Assembly (NCBI GenBank): GCA_022826665.1
Contig: JAJDUK010000041.1
Coordinates: 82,738-146,737 of the forward strand
DNA from: Alphaproteobacteria bacterium
GTDB lineage: Bacteria; Pseudomonadota; Alphaproteobacteria; UBA828
Length of the DNA stretch: 64,000 bases
Direction of reading: 5' to 3'
Shown: one piece after another, positions 30,430-38,919 of the stretch
Layout: the number at the start of each line of letters is the position of its first letter
Position numbering within the stretch: the first letter of the stretch is position 1
Notes under the pieces: generated by a model
Database searches by the model: none
Seen by the model: only the letters and a program-made list of their open reading frames with translations
Told to the model about the DNA's origin: nothing
Position numbers and translations under genes: made by a program

Positions 30430-32027
30430 CGCGTGACGGCCTTGCCCCGCTCGAAACGCCGGAAGAGCTGCACCGTGATGATGACCAGAACGAAGTAACA
30501 GATCAGAAGTAGATTCATCATCACGTCGGCGTTGCCCTTTTCGGCCACGATGGAGGTGCTGGCGTGGACGAGCTCGGGCAGCGCGAGGGTACTGGCCATC
30601 CCTGTGGCTTTCACGATGTTGGCGGAGTTGCCCATGACCGCGGCGTAGCAGAGCGCGAATCCCCGCTGAATATCCCTGGGCGTGAGGCGGAGCCGGCGGC
30701 CGCCTGCAGCGGCAACATCGGCCGCCAGCGAGAACGCGATGGCATTGCTCGACGCCGCGTAGAGCGACAGCACCACGGCGGCGACGAGGAAGGCGTCGAG
30801 GGTGAATCCCAGAGCCAGCAGGACGCCGCCCAGGCCGAAGAACACGATATAGAGCTGGAGCAGCGGGGGCGTCATGCGCATGAACTCGCTGAACCCCCGC
30901 AGGAAGTGGCTCACGCCCGGCACTCGCCGGTGCATCAGCCAGCCGAACAGCACGCCGAGGACGATGCTGCCGACCACCGTGATCACTGACAGAAGCGCCG
31001 TGAGACCCAAGCCGTAGAGGAATACGTCTCGGTCGAGCGGGTCGTACAGAATGCTGATGTCGAGACCCGTCACCTCCATGATGGTCAGCGAGAAGCCGGA
31101 GAGGCCGCCGATGCCGCTGCCGGTGACGAGAGCAACCTCGCGGCATTCCAGCGGCCACTGACCCTGCTCGTTGCGCCGGCATTTCAACTCGCCGGCCTCA
31201 TCGACCTCCTGCCAGGTGGTGCGCGCGTCTCGGATGAACGGAGACGGCGGCAGGCCCCACTTCTTTTCCAGTGATTGCAGGAATCCGTCGCGATGCCACT
31301 GCGCCAGCGTGTCGCCCATCAGCTGATCGAGCGATCCACCGCCCTCCTCCTTGGCGATGGCGACGGCCCAGGGCAGCACGAAGCGAGTCGGCAGGGAGAC
31401 GGAATAGCCCTCCCAATCGCCGGTCTCCAGCTCGTGAAGAAGGAGGACCTCGTCGTAGATCCAGCCGACGCAATGCTCGTTGCGCAACGCTTGGGCGGCT
31501 TCGCGGGTGCTGTTGAACGCTGTCACGTCGAGCAGCAGCCGCTGCTTGGCCAGCCGGTTCCAGAGCGAGCCCTGAAGCCCGCAAACGGTCTGGCCGCGCA
31601 GGTCGGCCCAGGTGCCGATCTTGGCGCTGTCCCGCAGCAGCACGTTGGCGCCATCGCCGTAGTATTGCGGCTCGATCATGGTGACCAACTCGCGGCGGCT
31701 GCGGGTATCCCCCATGGTGGCGGCGACGATGTCGATCTCGCCCCGCCCTACCTTTTGCAGGCGATTGGCGCTGGTCACCGGCACCAGCTCGACGTCGACA
31801 CCGATGGCCTCTGCGAAGCCGCGCGCCACGTCCACGTCGTAGCCAACCAGCGTTCCCTCTGCGTCGCGGAAGCCGAAGGGCGCGTAGTCCTCCTTGACGC
31901 CCACGATGACGTGGCCTCGGTCCTGAATTTCCTGCAGCCGGTCGGCGAGCGCGGGAACGGCCAGACCTGCCCAGGCGGTGAGCAAGACCGCGAGAAGAAG
32001 CCACCACTTGGAAAGACGCCGGCTCAT
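30426..32027 (-). CDS. Fused periplasmic binding protein-ABC-type permease
   Basis: 533 residues. Residues 1-28 are a signal peptide ending ALA. Residues ~30-265 are a family 3 (polar amino acid type) binding domain: GHVIVGVKEDYAPFGFRD, LVGYDVDVARGFAEAIGVD, then GRGEIDIVAATMGDTRSR. A linker with several Cys follows, then a permease domain (~335-530) with the family segment EFMRMTPPLLQLYIVFFGLG. The EAA coupling motif expected around 440-475 cannot be recognised; the stretch is about ten residues short and reads GGRRLRLTPRDIQRGF. Binding protein-permease fusions exist in Gram-positive amino acid transporters, but this one has no ATPase partner nearby. The second permease gene overlaps its stop. 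Confidence 0.88.
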   Translation of the reverse strand: MSRRLSKWWLLLAVLLTAWAGLAVPALADRLQEIQDRGHVIVGVKEDYAPFGFRDAEGTLVGYDVDVARGFAEAIGVDVELVPVTSANRLQKVGRGEIDIVAATMGDTRSRRELVTMIEPQYYGDGANVLLRDSAKIGTWADLRGQTVCGLQGSLWNRLAKQRLLLDVTAFNSTREAAQALRNEHCVGWIYDEVLLLHELETGDWEGYSVSLPTRFVLPWAVAIAKEEGGGSLDQLMGDTLAQWHRDGFLQSLEKKWGLPPSPFIRDARTTWQEVDEAGELKCRRNEQGQWPLECREVALVTGSGIGGLSGFSLTIMEVTGLDISILYDPLDRDVFLYGLGLTALLSVITVVGSIVLGVLFGWLMHRRVPGVSHFLRGFSEFMRMTPPLLQLYIVFFGLGGVLLALGFTLDAFLVAAVVLSLYAASSNAIAFSLAADVAAAGGRRLRLTPRDIQRGFALCYAAVMGNSANIVKATGMASTLALPELVHASTSIVAEKGNADVMMNLLLICYFVLVIITVQLFRRFERGKAVTR

Positions 32028-32489
32028 GCGCCAACCCGCAGGTGCAAATTTGCCGATTCGGGAATGGGAATGTCGTTGGAGTGGCCGCCGTCCTCGGCGA
32101 CCTCCCTGTCAGAGCGAGAGACTCGAGCGCGCGATCGCATCACCTTGTCCGCGCCGAGGCCGTATTCACCATGGAGGCCCGGCGAGAAGCCTTGGCTGCA
32201 GCGCGTCGGATGTCGATGATCGTCGCGTGAATCATCGTGCCAACTCGATTTGACGTGGCCCAGGAAAGATCGGCGGATCATGCCGATGGCCTTCCGGGCC
32301 GTTGCCGCGGTGCTCCCTTGCCGCAACGAGTCGAAAGCCTATCCGATATGGCTAAATCACGAAATAGAGTATCGTAGTAGCAGCGAGGAGTCAGTTTCTG
32401 CTGTCGCTCTACCAGTGCTCGCCCTGCACGCGGTACCAGTGTGTGCACCAAGAACCTTCGCGAGCGGCAACAGACCTTCGGGGGTAGTG
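32028..32489. other. 462-bp divergent intergenic region between the two binding-protein genes
   Basis: Separates the minus-strand fused binding protein-permease (start 32027) from the plus-strand binding protein (start 32490). It is distinctly more AT-rich around 32330-32400 than the genes beside it, as expected for a control region. No gene is recognised. A TTGACG at 32250-32255 lacks a convincing -10 box at 17 bp. Promoters for both directions presumably lie here. Confidence 0.45.
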
Positions 32490-33428
32490 ATGACCGGCTT
32501 CGGTGAACGTCGATATCTCGCTCGGCCTCGCCCTTGGTCGCCCGTTCGATACGTTGGCCTTGTGCTTGCTCTCCTGACGTTGGCCGTGCCGCAACTCGCA
32601 CCGCCGGCGCACGCCGCCGCCGATGGCGTACTTGCCAAGATCGAGGCCGAGGGCGTCATTCGCGCCGGTACCAGGGCGAGCGCACCGCCCTTCGCCCGGA
32701 AGCTGGAAACAGGCAGTTTCGAGGGCTTCTCAGTCGACTTGCTGGAGGCCATTCGCGCCGCCGCAGAGAAGAAGGTGGGGCGAAGCGTTGCGCTGGAACT
32801 GCACGAGGTAACGCCCGCTGACCGGCTCGAGCGAGTCGCTGCGGGCGAGCTCGACATCGTGTGCGGCATCACGACGCCCACCTGGGATCGGGAAGCGCTG
32901 GTCGACTTTTCCGTGCCGTTCTTCCGCGACGGCACGCGCATCCTGATTTATCGGGAAAAGACCATGGGCGGCGTGGACCTCGGAATGCTCGATATCGGGG
33001 TGGTCGAGGGCACCACCACAGTAACGATCGTCCAGGACCAGCTACCCACGGCTAACCTGCATCTCTTCCCCACCATGAAGGACGCCATGACCGCGCTTGC
33101 GGCAGGCGAGGTGAGCGGAGTCGCCAATATCGGCATCACTCTGCTGGGGCTAGCAGCCAAGCAGGAACCGCGTCGCAGCGTGGTCCTACTGCCGCGCACC
33201 TTCGCGCTTGCCATGGAAACGCTGGCCTGCGTCCTGCCGCAAGACGACAGCCCGTGGCGCGACACGGTCAACCGGGTCATCATAGACATGTTCTCCGGCG
33301 TCAAGGACGCGAACAGCCGCTACGACGAGATCTATGAGCGCTGGTTCGGGCGCGACAGCACGATCTTTTATCCGCTCGACCGCGACAATCGCACTTATCT
33401 CAGCACCGTTTCGATCTGGGCGCGCTGA
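32490..33428 (+). CDS. Family 3 periplasmic solute-binding protein
   Basis: 312 residues. The N terminus has a hydrophobic export segment (VGLVLALLTLAVPQLAPPA) ending AHA-A, then a binding domain with EGVIRAGTRASAPPFARK, GSFEGFSVDLLEAIRAAAEK, AGELDIVCGITTPTWDRE and VDFSVPFFRDGTRILI. These match the polar amino acid-binding family; binding of an amino or carboxylic acid is likely, but the ligand is unknown. A GGGGGT precedes the ATG at 32490. It is divergent from the fused binding protein-permease and may share its control region. It has no transporter genes downstream; zur follows. Confidence 0.87.
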   Translation: MTGFGERRYLARPRPWSPVRYVGLVLALLTLAVPQLAPPAHAAADGVLAKIEAEGVIRAGTRASAPPFARKLETGSFEGFSVDLLEAIRAAAEKKVGRSVALELHEVTPADRLERVAAGELDIVCGITTPTWDREALVDFSVPFFRDGTRILIYREKTMGGVDLGMLDIGVVEGTTTVTIVQDQLPTANLHLFPTMKDAMTALAAGEVSGVANIGITLLGLAAKQEPRRSVVLLPRTFALAMETLACVLPQDDSPWRDTVNRVIIDMFSGVKDANSRYDEIYERWFGRDSTIFYPLDRDNRTYLSTVSIWAR

Positions 33429-33453
33429 CGGCGTCCGCAACGCCCTTGGTCGC

Positions 33454-33487
33454 TGAACAATCCACGACGGCTCTGCTATAGTGTAAC
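33454..33487 (+). promoter_or_regulatory. Candidate zur promoter with Zur operator
   Basis: GCTATAGTGTAAC at 33475-33487 is close to the palindromic Zur operator of alphaproteobacteria (core GTTATA-N-TATAAC), with two mismatches. The TATAGT inside it (33477-33482) also reads as a -10 box, and TGAACA at 33454-33459 lies 17 bp upstream as a weak -35. A repressor bound here would block RNA polymerase. The zur start codon is at 33539. The element is read by eye only. Confidence 0.45.
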
Positions 33488-33538
33488 GTCCTGCCGGCCC
33501 CGCGCGTCACGGCCGCGGGCGGCGCGATCGAGGTAGGA

Positions 33539-34045
33539 ATGAACACCACGCGGGGCGACAAGCCGGCCTTCCACGATGGCGGGCACGAGCATCAGTCCTG
33601 TATCGAGGACGCGCTCGCCCGCGCCGATGACGTGTGCAGAGAGCGCGGCGTTCGTCTCACCCCGTTGCGGCGCAGGGTGCTGGAGCTGGTCTGGAGCAGC
33701 CATCGGGCGGTCAAGGCCTATGATCTGCTCGCGGCGCTCGGCGATGCGGTGGGCGCAGCAAAGCCGCCGACTGTGTACCGCGCCCTCGAGTTCCTTATGG
33801 CCCAGGGTCTGGTCCATCGAATCGACAGCCTCAACGCCTTCGTCGGCTGCCCGCAGCCCGACCACCGCCACAGCGCGCAATTCCTCATATGCGGAGGCTG
33901 CGGCGACGTATCGGAGCTGAATGCGGCGAGTATCGACCGTGCCGTTGCCGATCAGGCGGCAGACTCCGACTTTGCGCTCTCACGCTCGATTATCGAGCTT
34001 CACGGCAGATGTCCGCGCTGCGCGACGCTTCCACCGACCCCCTGA
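33539..34045 (+). CDS. zur: Zinc uptake regulator, Fur family
   Basis: 168 residues. Winged-helix part RGVRLTPLRRRVLELVWSSH with the recognition region PPTVYRALEFLMAQGLVHRI. The structural zinc site is formed by two CxxC motifs (Cys118/121 in CGGC and Cys158/161 in CPRC), and the regulatory His/Cys cluster is in PQPDHRHS. The His-rich N terminus is typical of Zur rather than Fur. Its location directly before znuC and znuB supports zinc. GAGGTAGG lies upstream of the ATG. The end overlaps the start of znuC by 37 bp. Confidence 0.92.
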   Translation: MNTTRGDKPAFHDGGHEHQSCIEDALARADDVCRERGVRLTPLRRRVLELVWSSHRAVKAYDLLAALGDAVGAAKPPTVYRALEFLMAQGLVHRIDSLNAFVGCPQPDHRHSAQFLICGGCGDVSELNAASIDRAVADQAADSDFALSRSIIELHGRCPRCATLPPTP

Positions 34046-34854
34046 CCCGCCCGCCGCAGGACGTCGTTGAGGGAGCGCCGCTCGCCTCGGCTCGCGACCT
34101 GGTCGTGCGCTACGGCGGCCGCACGGTGCTGGATCGGGTCTCGATCGAGGTTCGCCGCCGCGAGGTAGTGAGCCTGATCGGGCCGAACGGGGCCGGCAAG
34201 ACCACGGCCGTGCGCGCCCTGCTCGGCCTCATCAAGCCGGATGCGGGCGTCGTCCATCACGCGCCCGGCGTCGTGGTGGGCTACGTCCCTCAGCGTATCG
34301 AGCCGCAGGAGCTCCTGCCACTCACCGCCCGCCGCTTCCTCGCGATGGCGGGGCGGCGCGCCCGCGCCGATATCGTCGCGGTGTTGGACGAAGTGGGAGC
34401 GGCGCCCCTGATCGACCGTCAGCTCAGCGACGTTTCCGGCGGCGAGTTCAGGCGTGTCCTGCTCGCCCGCGCCCTGCTACGAAACCCCGACCTGCTGGTG
34501 CTGGACGAGCCGATCCAGCAGGTCGATTTCGCGGGCCAGTTTGCCATGCACCAATTGATCGCCCGCCTGCGGAATCGGCGCGGCTGCGGCGTGCTGGTCA
34601 TCTCCCATGACCTCCACCTGGTGTTGGGCGCGACCGACCGCGTTGTGTGCATCAACGGGCATGTCTGTTGCGCCGGCGAGCCCGAAGCGGTGAGCCGGCA
34701 CCCCGAGTACATCTCGCTGTTCGGCCCCGGTGTAGCCGCCGCGCTCGCGGTCTACACCCACGACCCCGCCCACCGCCACGACCACCCCATCGCGGTGGCA
34801 CCGGTCAAGGACGGCTCACCCGACGCCGGTTTCGAGCCCGACCGGGCCGACTGA
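34009..34854 (+). CDS. znuC: Zinc ABC transporter ATP-binding protein
   Basis: 281 residues. Walker A GPNGAGKTT, signature VSGGEFRRVLLARALL, Walker B LLVLDEP, and the His switch in ISHDLHLVLG. Energises high-affinity zinc import with ZnuB. The C-terminal tail carries a His-rich patch (HDPAHRHDHP), which fits a zinc role. The ATG at 34009 overlaps zur; a later start is possible but no other ATG precedes the Walker A motif. The zinc-binding protein gene znuA is not present beside it. Confidence 0.93.
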   Translation: MSALRDASTDPLTRPPQDVVEGAPLASARDLVVRYGGRTVLDRVSIEVRRREVVSLIGPNGAGKTTAVRALLGLIKPDAGVVHHAPGVVVGYVPQRIEPQELLPLTARRFLAMAGRRARADIVAVLDEVGAAPLIDRQLSDVSGGEFRRVLLARALLRNPDLLVLDEPIQQVDFAGQFAMHQLIARLRNRRGCGVLVISHDLHLVLGATDRVVCINGHVCCAGEPEAVSRHPEYISLFGPGVAAALAVYTHDPAHRHDHPIAVAPVKDGSPDAGFEPDRAD

Positions 34855-34861
34855 CCGCACA

Positions 34862-35695
34862 ATGTTTGACGACTTCTTCGCGCGCGCGCTCGCGGGCGGC
34901 ATCGGCGTGGCACTCGCCACCGGGCCCCTCGGCTGCTTCATGGTGTGGCGGCGCATGGCCTATTTCGGCGATTCGATCGCGCACAGCGCGCTGCTCGGTG
35001 TTTTGCTCGGCGTCGTCCTCGGCATCGACCTCAATGGCGGCATCATCCTCATGTGTGTCGCGCTGGCCCTGCTGCTGCTCCTGCTCCAGCAGCAGCGTCG
35101 ACTGGCCACCGACACGCTCCTCGGCATCCTCGCGCACGGCACGCTGGCTCTCGGTCTCGTCGGAATCAGCTTCCTCCAGAGTGTGCGCGTGGACCTGATG
35201 ACTTACCTGTTTGGCGACATTCTGGCCATCACCGGCCGCGACCTGATCTGGATCTACGGCGGCGGCGGCGCAGTGCTCGTGGCGACGGCGCTGATCTGGC
35301 GGCCCCTGCTGGCCGTCACGGTCCACGAAGAGCTCGCGCGTGCCGAAGGCGTGCGGGCCGGTCTCGTCCGCATCGTCTTCACCCTCCTGATCGCCCTCGC
35401 GGTCGCCATCGCCATGAAAATCATCGGGCTGATCCTGATCGTGTCGCTGCTGATCATCCCGGCGGCGACGGCGCGCAGACTGGCCCGCTCGCCCGAACAG
35501 ATGGCGCTGCTCGCAAGCACAATCGGAGCGGTGGCGGTGGCCGGGGGACTGCACGGCTCGCTCGCCTGGGATACGCCGTCCGGCCCGTCGATCGTGGTCG
35601 CGGCGCTCGCACTCTTCACGCTCTGCCACGGCGGCGCGGCGCTGGCCTCGGTGTTCTTCGGACGGGTCGTTGATTCGGCGCGGGCAGAGCACTAG
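34862..35695 (+). CDS. znuB: Zinc ABC transporter permease
   Basis: 277 residues with about eight membrane helices of the ABC-3 permease family. The start FARALAGGIGVALATGPLGC is typical, as is GDSIAHSALLGVLLG. It lies 7 bp after znuC, same strand. The cognate ZnuA binding protein must be encoded elsewhere. Confidence 0.93.
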   Translation: MFDDFFARALAGGIGVALATGPLGCFMVWRRMAYFGDSIAHSALLGVLLGVVLGIDLNGGIILMCVALALLLLLLQQQRRLATDTLLGILAHGTLALGLVGISFLQSVRVDLMTYLFGDILAITGRDLIWIYGGGGAVLVATALIWRPLLAVTVHEELARAEGVRAGLVRIVFTLLIALAVAIAMKIIGLILIVSLLIIPAATARRLARSPEQMALLASTIGAVAVAGGLHGSLAWDTPSGPSIVVAALALFTLCHGGAALASVFFGRVVDSARAEH

Positions 35696-35724
35696 CCTCG
35701 CACGTTCGCGCAAGGAGAACGTGG

Positions 35725-36114
35725 ATGACGGCGAGCGCCGACCTGGCCAGACAGGTGATCGAGCGGCTGCGTTTCGACGACGCGGGCCTCATCCCGGCGA
35801 TCGCGCAATCGCATGAGACCCGCGACGTCCTGATGCTCGCGTGGATGAACGCCGATGCGGTGCGTGAGACGCTGACAACCGGCCGCGTCTGCTACTGGTC
35901 GCGCTCGCGCCAGAAACTCTGGCGCAAGGGCGAAAGCTCGGGCCACACGCAGCGGCTGGTCGAGCTGCGCTTCGACTGCGACAGCGACGCGCTGCTGCTC
36001 CTGGTGGATCAGACCGGCCCCGCCTGCCACACCAACCGCCCGGCCTGCTTCTACAACGCCGTGCAGGGCGACGAAATCCGCGTGATCGCGGAGCCCGTCT
36101 CCTCGTCAGAGTAG
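35725..36114 (+). CDS. hisI: Phosphoribosyl-AMP cyclohydrolase
   Basis: 129 residues. Third step of histidine synthesis, opening the ring of phosphoribosyl-AMP. The catalytic zinc ligands are intact: Cys85 (in DCDSD), Cys101 (PACHT) and Cys108 (PACFY), as are the Mg-binding Asp84, Asp86 and Asp88. The segment SRSRQKLWRKGESSGHTQ is the family hallmark. It starts 29 bp after znuB on the same strand and so may be zinc-regulated; hisI copies have been reported in Zur regulons. Its stop overlaps the convergent FAD oxidoreductase gene by 9 bp. Confidence 0.93.
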   Translation: MTASADLARQVIERLRFDDAGLIPAIAQSHETRDVLMLAWMNADAVRETLTTGRVCYWSRSRQKLWRKGESSGHTQRLVELRFDCDSDALLLLVDQTGPACHTNRPACFYNAVQGDEIRVIAEPVSSSE

Positions 36115-37230
36115 GCGGCCGGGGCTGAGCTGCGCGGCGGTGATGCCGCGTGCGGCGGCTTCCTCGGGCACAGGGTCTCCAGCAGCAACTGCCGCCGTTA
36201 TGGCACCGAGCGCCGGCGCGGTCATGATGCCGGCGCCACCCTGGCCTGCCAGCCAGAAGAAGCCCTCGGCAGCGACGTCGAAGCCCGCGACCGGCTGGCG
36301 ATCGCGCACGAAGCTCCTGAGGCCCGCCCACTTGTTGCGGATGTGGCGGATTTCCAGGGTCATGGCCTGCATGATGCGGTCGGCGCCGACGGCGATGTCG
36401 AGTTCTTCTGGATACGCGTCGCAGGGATCCGAGGGCGTCTCGTCGGCCGGCGACGCCAGAAGCCGGCCGGCGTCAGGCTTGAGGTAAAAGGCATCGTCGA
36501 TGTCGTGCACCATCGGCCATCGGTCGACACCGCCATCCGCCGGCCCGTCGAAGATGAACGCGGTCCTGCGCTTCGGTTCAAGGCCGATCGGCGCGACACC
36601 GGCAAGCGCGGCAACGGCGTCGCACCAGGCACCGGCGGCATTGATCACGACCGGCGCGGCAAATGCGCCCACCGGCGTCTCCGCGTGCCAGAGATCGCCG
36701 TTGCGGGCGAGCGCGCACACTCCCGCCTCCGTCAACAACCTGCCGCCTCGGGCCCGTAGCCCACGCAGATAGCCCTGATGCAGCGCGGCGACATCGATCT
36801 CCAGCGACTCCGGCTCCAGCACCCCGCCGGCGACATAGTCCTCGCGCAACGGCACGGGCTGCCCAAGAGCCTCGGCGGCGTCGAGGCGGGCGAGGCTCGG
36901 CACGCGCGGGCTGTTCTCGTCGTAGAGCCGGTCGAGGGCCTCGAGTTGATCGGCGCGGCCAATGTAGAGCACCTGCTGCGGGCTGAGCAGCGGCGCCTCG
37001 GCAAACCCCGACGGCGGGTCGGCGAGGAAGGCCCGGCCTGCGGTGGTCAGCCCCCGCGTCAGCGGGCTGCCGTAGGTCTCCATGTACATGGCGGCCGAGC
37101 GCCCGGTGGAGTGATAGCCGGCCGCGTCCTCCTGTTCGAGCACGACGACGCGGCCCCGCTCGGCAAGCCAATAGGCTGCCGAAGCACCGGCCATGCCGGC
37201 GCCGATGACCAGGAAATCATAGCGTTCCAT
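36106..37230 (-). CDS. FAD-dependent oxidoreductase (DAO family)
   Basis: 374 residues. The N-terminal FAD-binding fold DFLVIGAGMAGASAAYWLAE carries the GxGxxG motif, followed by EQEDAAGYHSTGRSAA. The C-terminal part (GLRSFVRDRQPVAGFD and WLAGQGGAGIMTAPALG) is typical of the D-amino acid oxidase / glycine oxidase fold. It may oxidise a D-amino acid or secondary amine; substrate unknown. The ATG at 37230 is chosen; 37239 is an alternative. Confidence 0.88.
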   Translation of the reverse strand: MERYDFLVIGAGMAGASAAYWLAERGRVVVLEQEDAAGYHSTGRSAAMYMETYGSPLTRGLTTAGRAFLADPPSGFAEAPLLSPQQVLYIGRADQLEALDRLYDENSPRVPSLARLDAAEALGQPVPLREDYVAGGVLEPESLEIDVAALHQGYLRGLRARGGRLLTEAGVCALARNGDLWHAETPVGAFAAPVVINAAGAWCDAVAALAGVAPIGLEPKRRTAFIFDGPADGGVDRWPMVHDIDDAFYLKPDAGRLLASPADETPSDPCDAYPEELDIAVGADRIMQAMTLEIRHIRNKWAGLRSFVRDRQPVAGFDVAAEGFFWLAGQGGAGIMTAPALGAITAAVAAGDPVPEEAAARGITAAQLSPGRLL

Positions 37231-37363
37231 GGCGCGCATTCTATGCAGCGCGCCCTGCAGCCGAAATGGCCCAGCACCGCATCTGCGGATGTGTGTTCGC
37301 CACTCTCGGCAAGCCGAGCCCGGCCCGCTACTCTTGCGCCCTCTTCGGCAGCAGGAGCGGATC

Positions 37364-38179
37364 ATGGAGATATCATGTGAGGGGCGCCGCGCGGTTGTGA
37401 CCGCCGGCGGCTCGGGCATTGGCCGCGTCATTGCGGAGACACTGGCGGCCAACGGCGCAGCGGTCTTCACCTGCGACATCCAGCCCGGCCTAGTCGAAGA
37501 CGTGCGGGGCAGAGGGATCGGTGCGATCGAGGCCGATGTCGGCGATCCGGTGCAGGTCGACCGGTTGTTTGAAGTCGCAGCGGAAGCCATGGGCGGCGTC
37601 GATGTCCTGGTCAACAACGCAGGAATCGCCGGCCCAACCGCGCGGGTGGAGCAGATCGAGCCTGCCGACTGGGACCGCACGATTGCGGTCAACATCTCCG
37701 GCCAGTTCTATTGCGCCCGCCGCGCGGTCCCGCTCATGCGCCAGGCCGGCCGCGGTGCCATCGTCAATATCTCGTCCACCGCCGGCAGGCTCGGCTTTCC
37801 GCTCAGGCTGCCCTACGCCACCTCCAAGTTCGCGATCACCGGCCTGACCAAGACGCTGGCGATCGAGCTGGGCCCCGCCAACATCAGCGTCAACGCCATC
37901 CTGCCGGGCTACATCCTCAACGAGCGGGGCAGACGCGTGATCCGCGCCAAAGCCGAAGCGGCAGGCCGCACGGTGGAGGAGATGGAGGCGGCGATCCTCA
38001 GCAACATCGCCATGCGCACCGGCATCGCCGAGCAGGAAATCGCGGACCTCGCGCTCTACCTTTGCTCCGACTCAGGCCGCCACATCTCGGGCCAGCTGCT
38101 GGGCGTCGACGGCGCCTTCGACACTTACATGGGGATGGACAACCTCGACGACCCACCGCCCGGCGCAGGCGGCGCGTGA
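37364..38179 (+). CDS. Short-chain dehydrogenase/reductase
   Basis: 271 residues. NAD(P)-binding motif TAGGSGIGR, the NNAG motif (DVLVNNAGIAG), catalytic Ser in NISSTAGRLG and the YxxxK in YATSK. Asp in TCDIQPG suggests NAD rather than NADP. AGGAG precedes the ATG at 37364. Its stop overlaps the GTG of the next gene (GTGA). Substrate unknown. Confidence 0.92.
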   Translation: MEISCEGRRAVVTAGGSGIGRVIAETLAANGAAVFTCDIQPGLVEDVRGRGIGAIEADVGDPVQVDRLFEVAAEAMGGVDVLVNNAGIAGPTARVEQIEPADWDRTIAVNISGQFYCARRAVPLMRQAGRGAIVNISSTAGRLGFPLRLPYATSKFAITGLTKTLAIELGPANISVNAILPGYILNERGRRVIRAKAEAAGRTVEEMEAAILSNIAMRTGIAEQEIADLALYLCSDSGRHISGQLLGVDGAFDTYMGMDNLDDPPPGAGGA

Positions 38180-38919
38180 TCGTCCTCTTCACCGATTTCG
38201 GGCCGGGTGGGCCTTACACGGGCCAGATGAAGGCCGTGCTCGCGCGCGAGGCGCCGGGAATTCCCGTAATCGACCTCGCGGATGACCTGCCGGCCTGCGA
38301 CCCGGAGCCTGCGGCTTATCTGCTCGCGGCGTTTGCGCCTGCGTTTCCATCGGGTGCGGTCTTCGTCTGCGTGGTCGATCCGGGTGTCGGCAGCGACCGG
38401 GCACCGGTCGCCCTCAACGCCGATGAGCGCTGGTATGTGGGCCCTGACAACGGCTTGCTCGCGATCGCCGCGCGTCATGCCGACGATGCGCGCTGGTTCA
38501 CGATCACCTGGCAACCGCCGGCCCTCTCCGCCTCCTTCCACGGCCGCGACCTCTTCGCGCCGGTGGCGGCGCGGATCGCCCGCGGCGAGGCGGTGCCCGG
38601 CACGCCGCTCGACGGCGCGGCGACGGTCGGCGCCGACTGGCCTGCCGATCGCGCCGCGATCGTCTACATCGACCCTTACGGCAACGCGATGACGGGGCTA
38701 CGCGCGGCCCGCCTTCCGGGGGACGCGACGCTTGCCGCCGGTGCCCGGCGGTTCGCCCGGCTACGCACGTTCTCCGACGCGGAGCCGGGCGCGGCCTTCT
38801 GGTACGAGAACGCGAACGGCCTCGCCGAAATCGCGGTCAACCGGGGCCGCGCGGACTGTCTGCTCGGGCTCCGCGTGGGAACACCGGTCCGTATCGAAAC
38901 GGCGGGTAGGGTGGAATGA
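38176..38919 (+). CDS. SAM hydroxide adenosyltransferase (DUF62 family)
   Basis: 247 residues. IVLFTDFGPGGPYTGQMKAV and CVVDPGVGSDRAPVAL are the signatures of this family, which splits S-adenosylmethionine into adenosine and methionine using water. The GTG at 38176 overlaps the SDR stop by 4 bp, and the gene's own stop overlaps the pentapeptide-repeat start, so the three are translationally coupled. Confidence 0.88.
   Translation: MIVLFTDFGPGGPYTGQMKAVLAREAPGIPVIDLADDLPACDPEPAAYLLAAFAPAFPSGAVFVCVVDPGVGSDRAPVALNADERWYVGPDNGLLAIAARHADDARWFTITWQPPALSASFHGRDLFAPVAARIARGEAVPGTPLDGAATVGADWPADRAAIVYIDPYGNAMTGLRAARLPGDATLAAGARRFARLRTFSDAEPGAAFWYENANGLAEIAVNRGRADCLLGLRVGTPVRIETAGRVE

Noticed and set aside
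35725-36114. HisI as a zinc-free paralogue for zinc starvation
   Set aside because: The three Cys zinc ligands (85, 101, 108) and the Asp residues are all kept.
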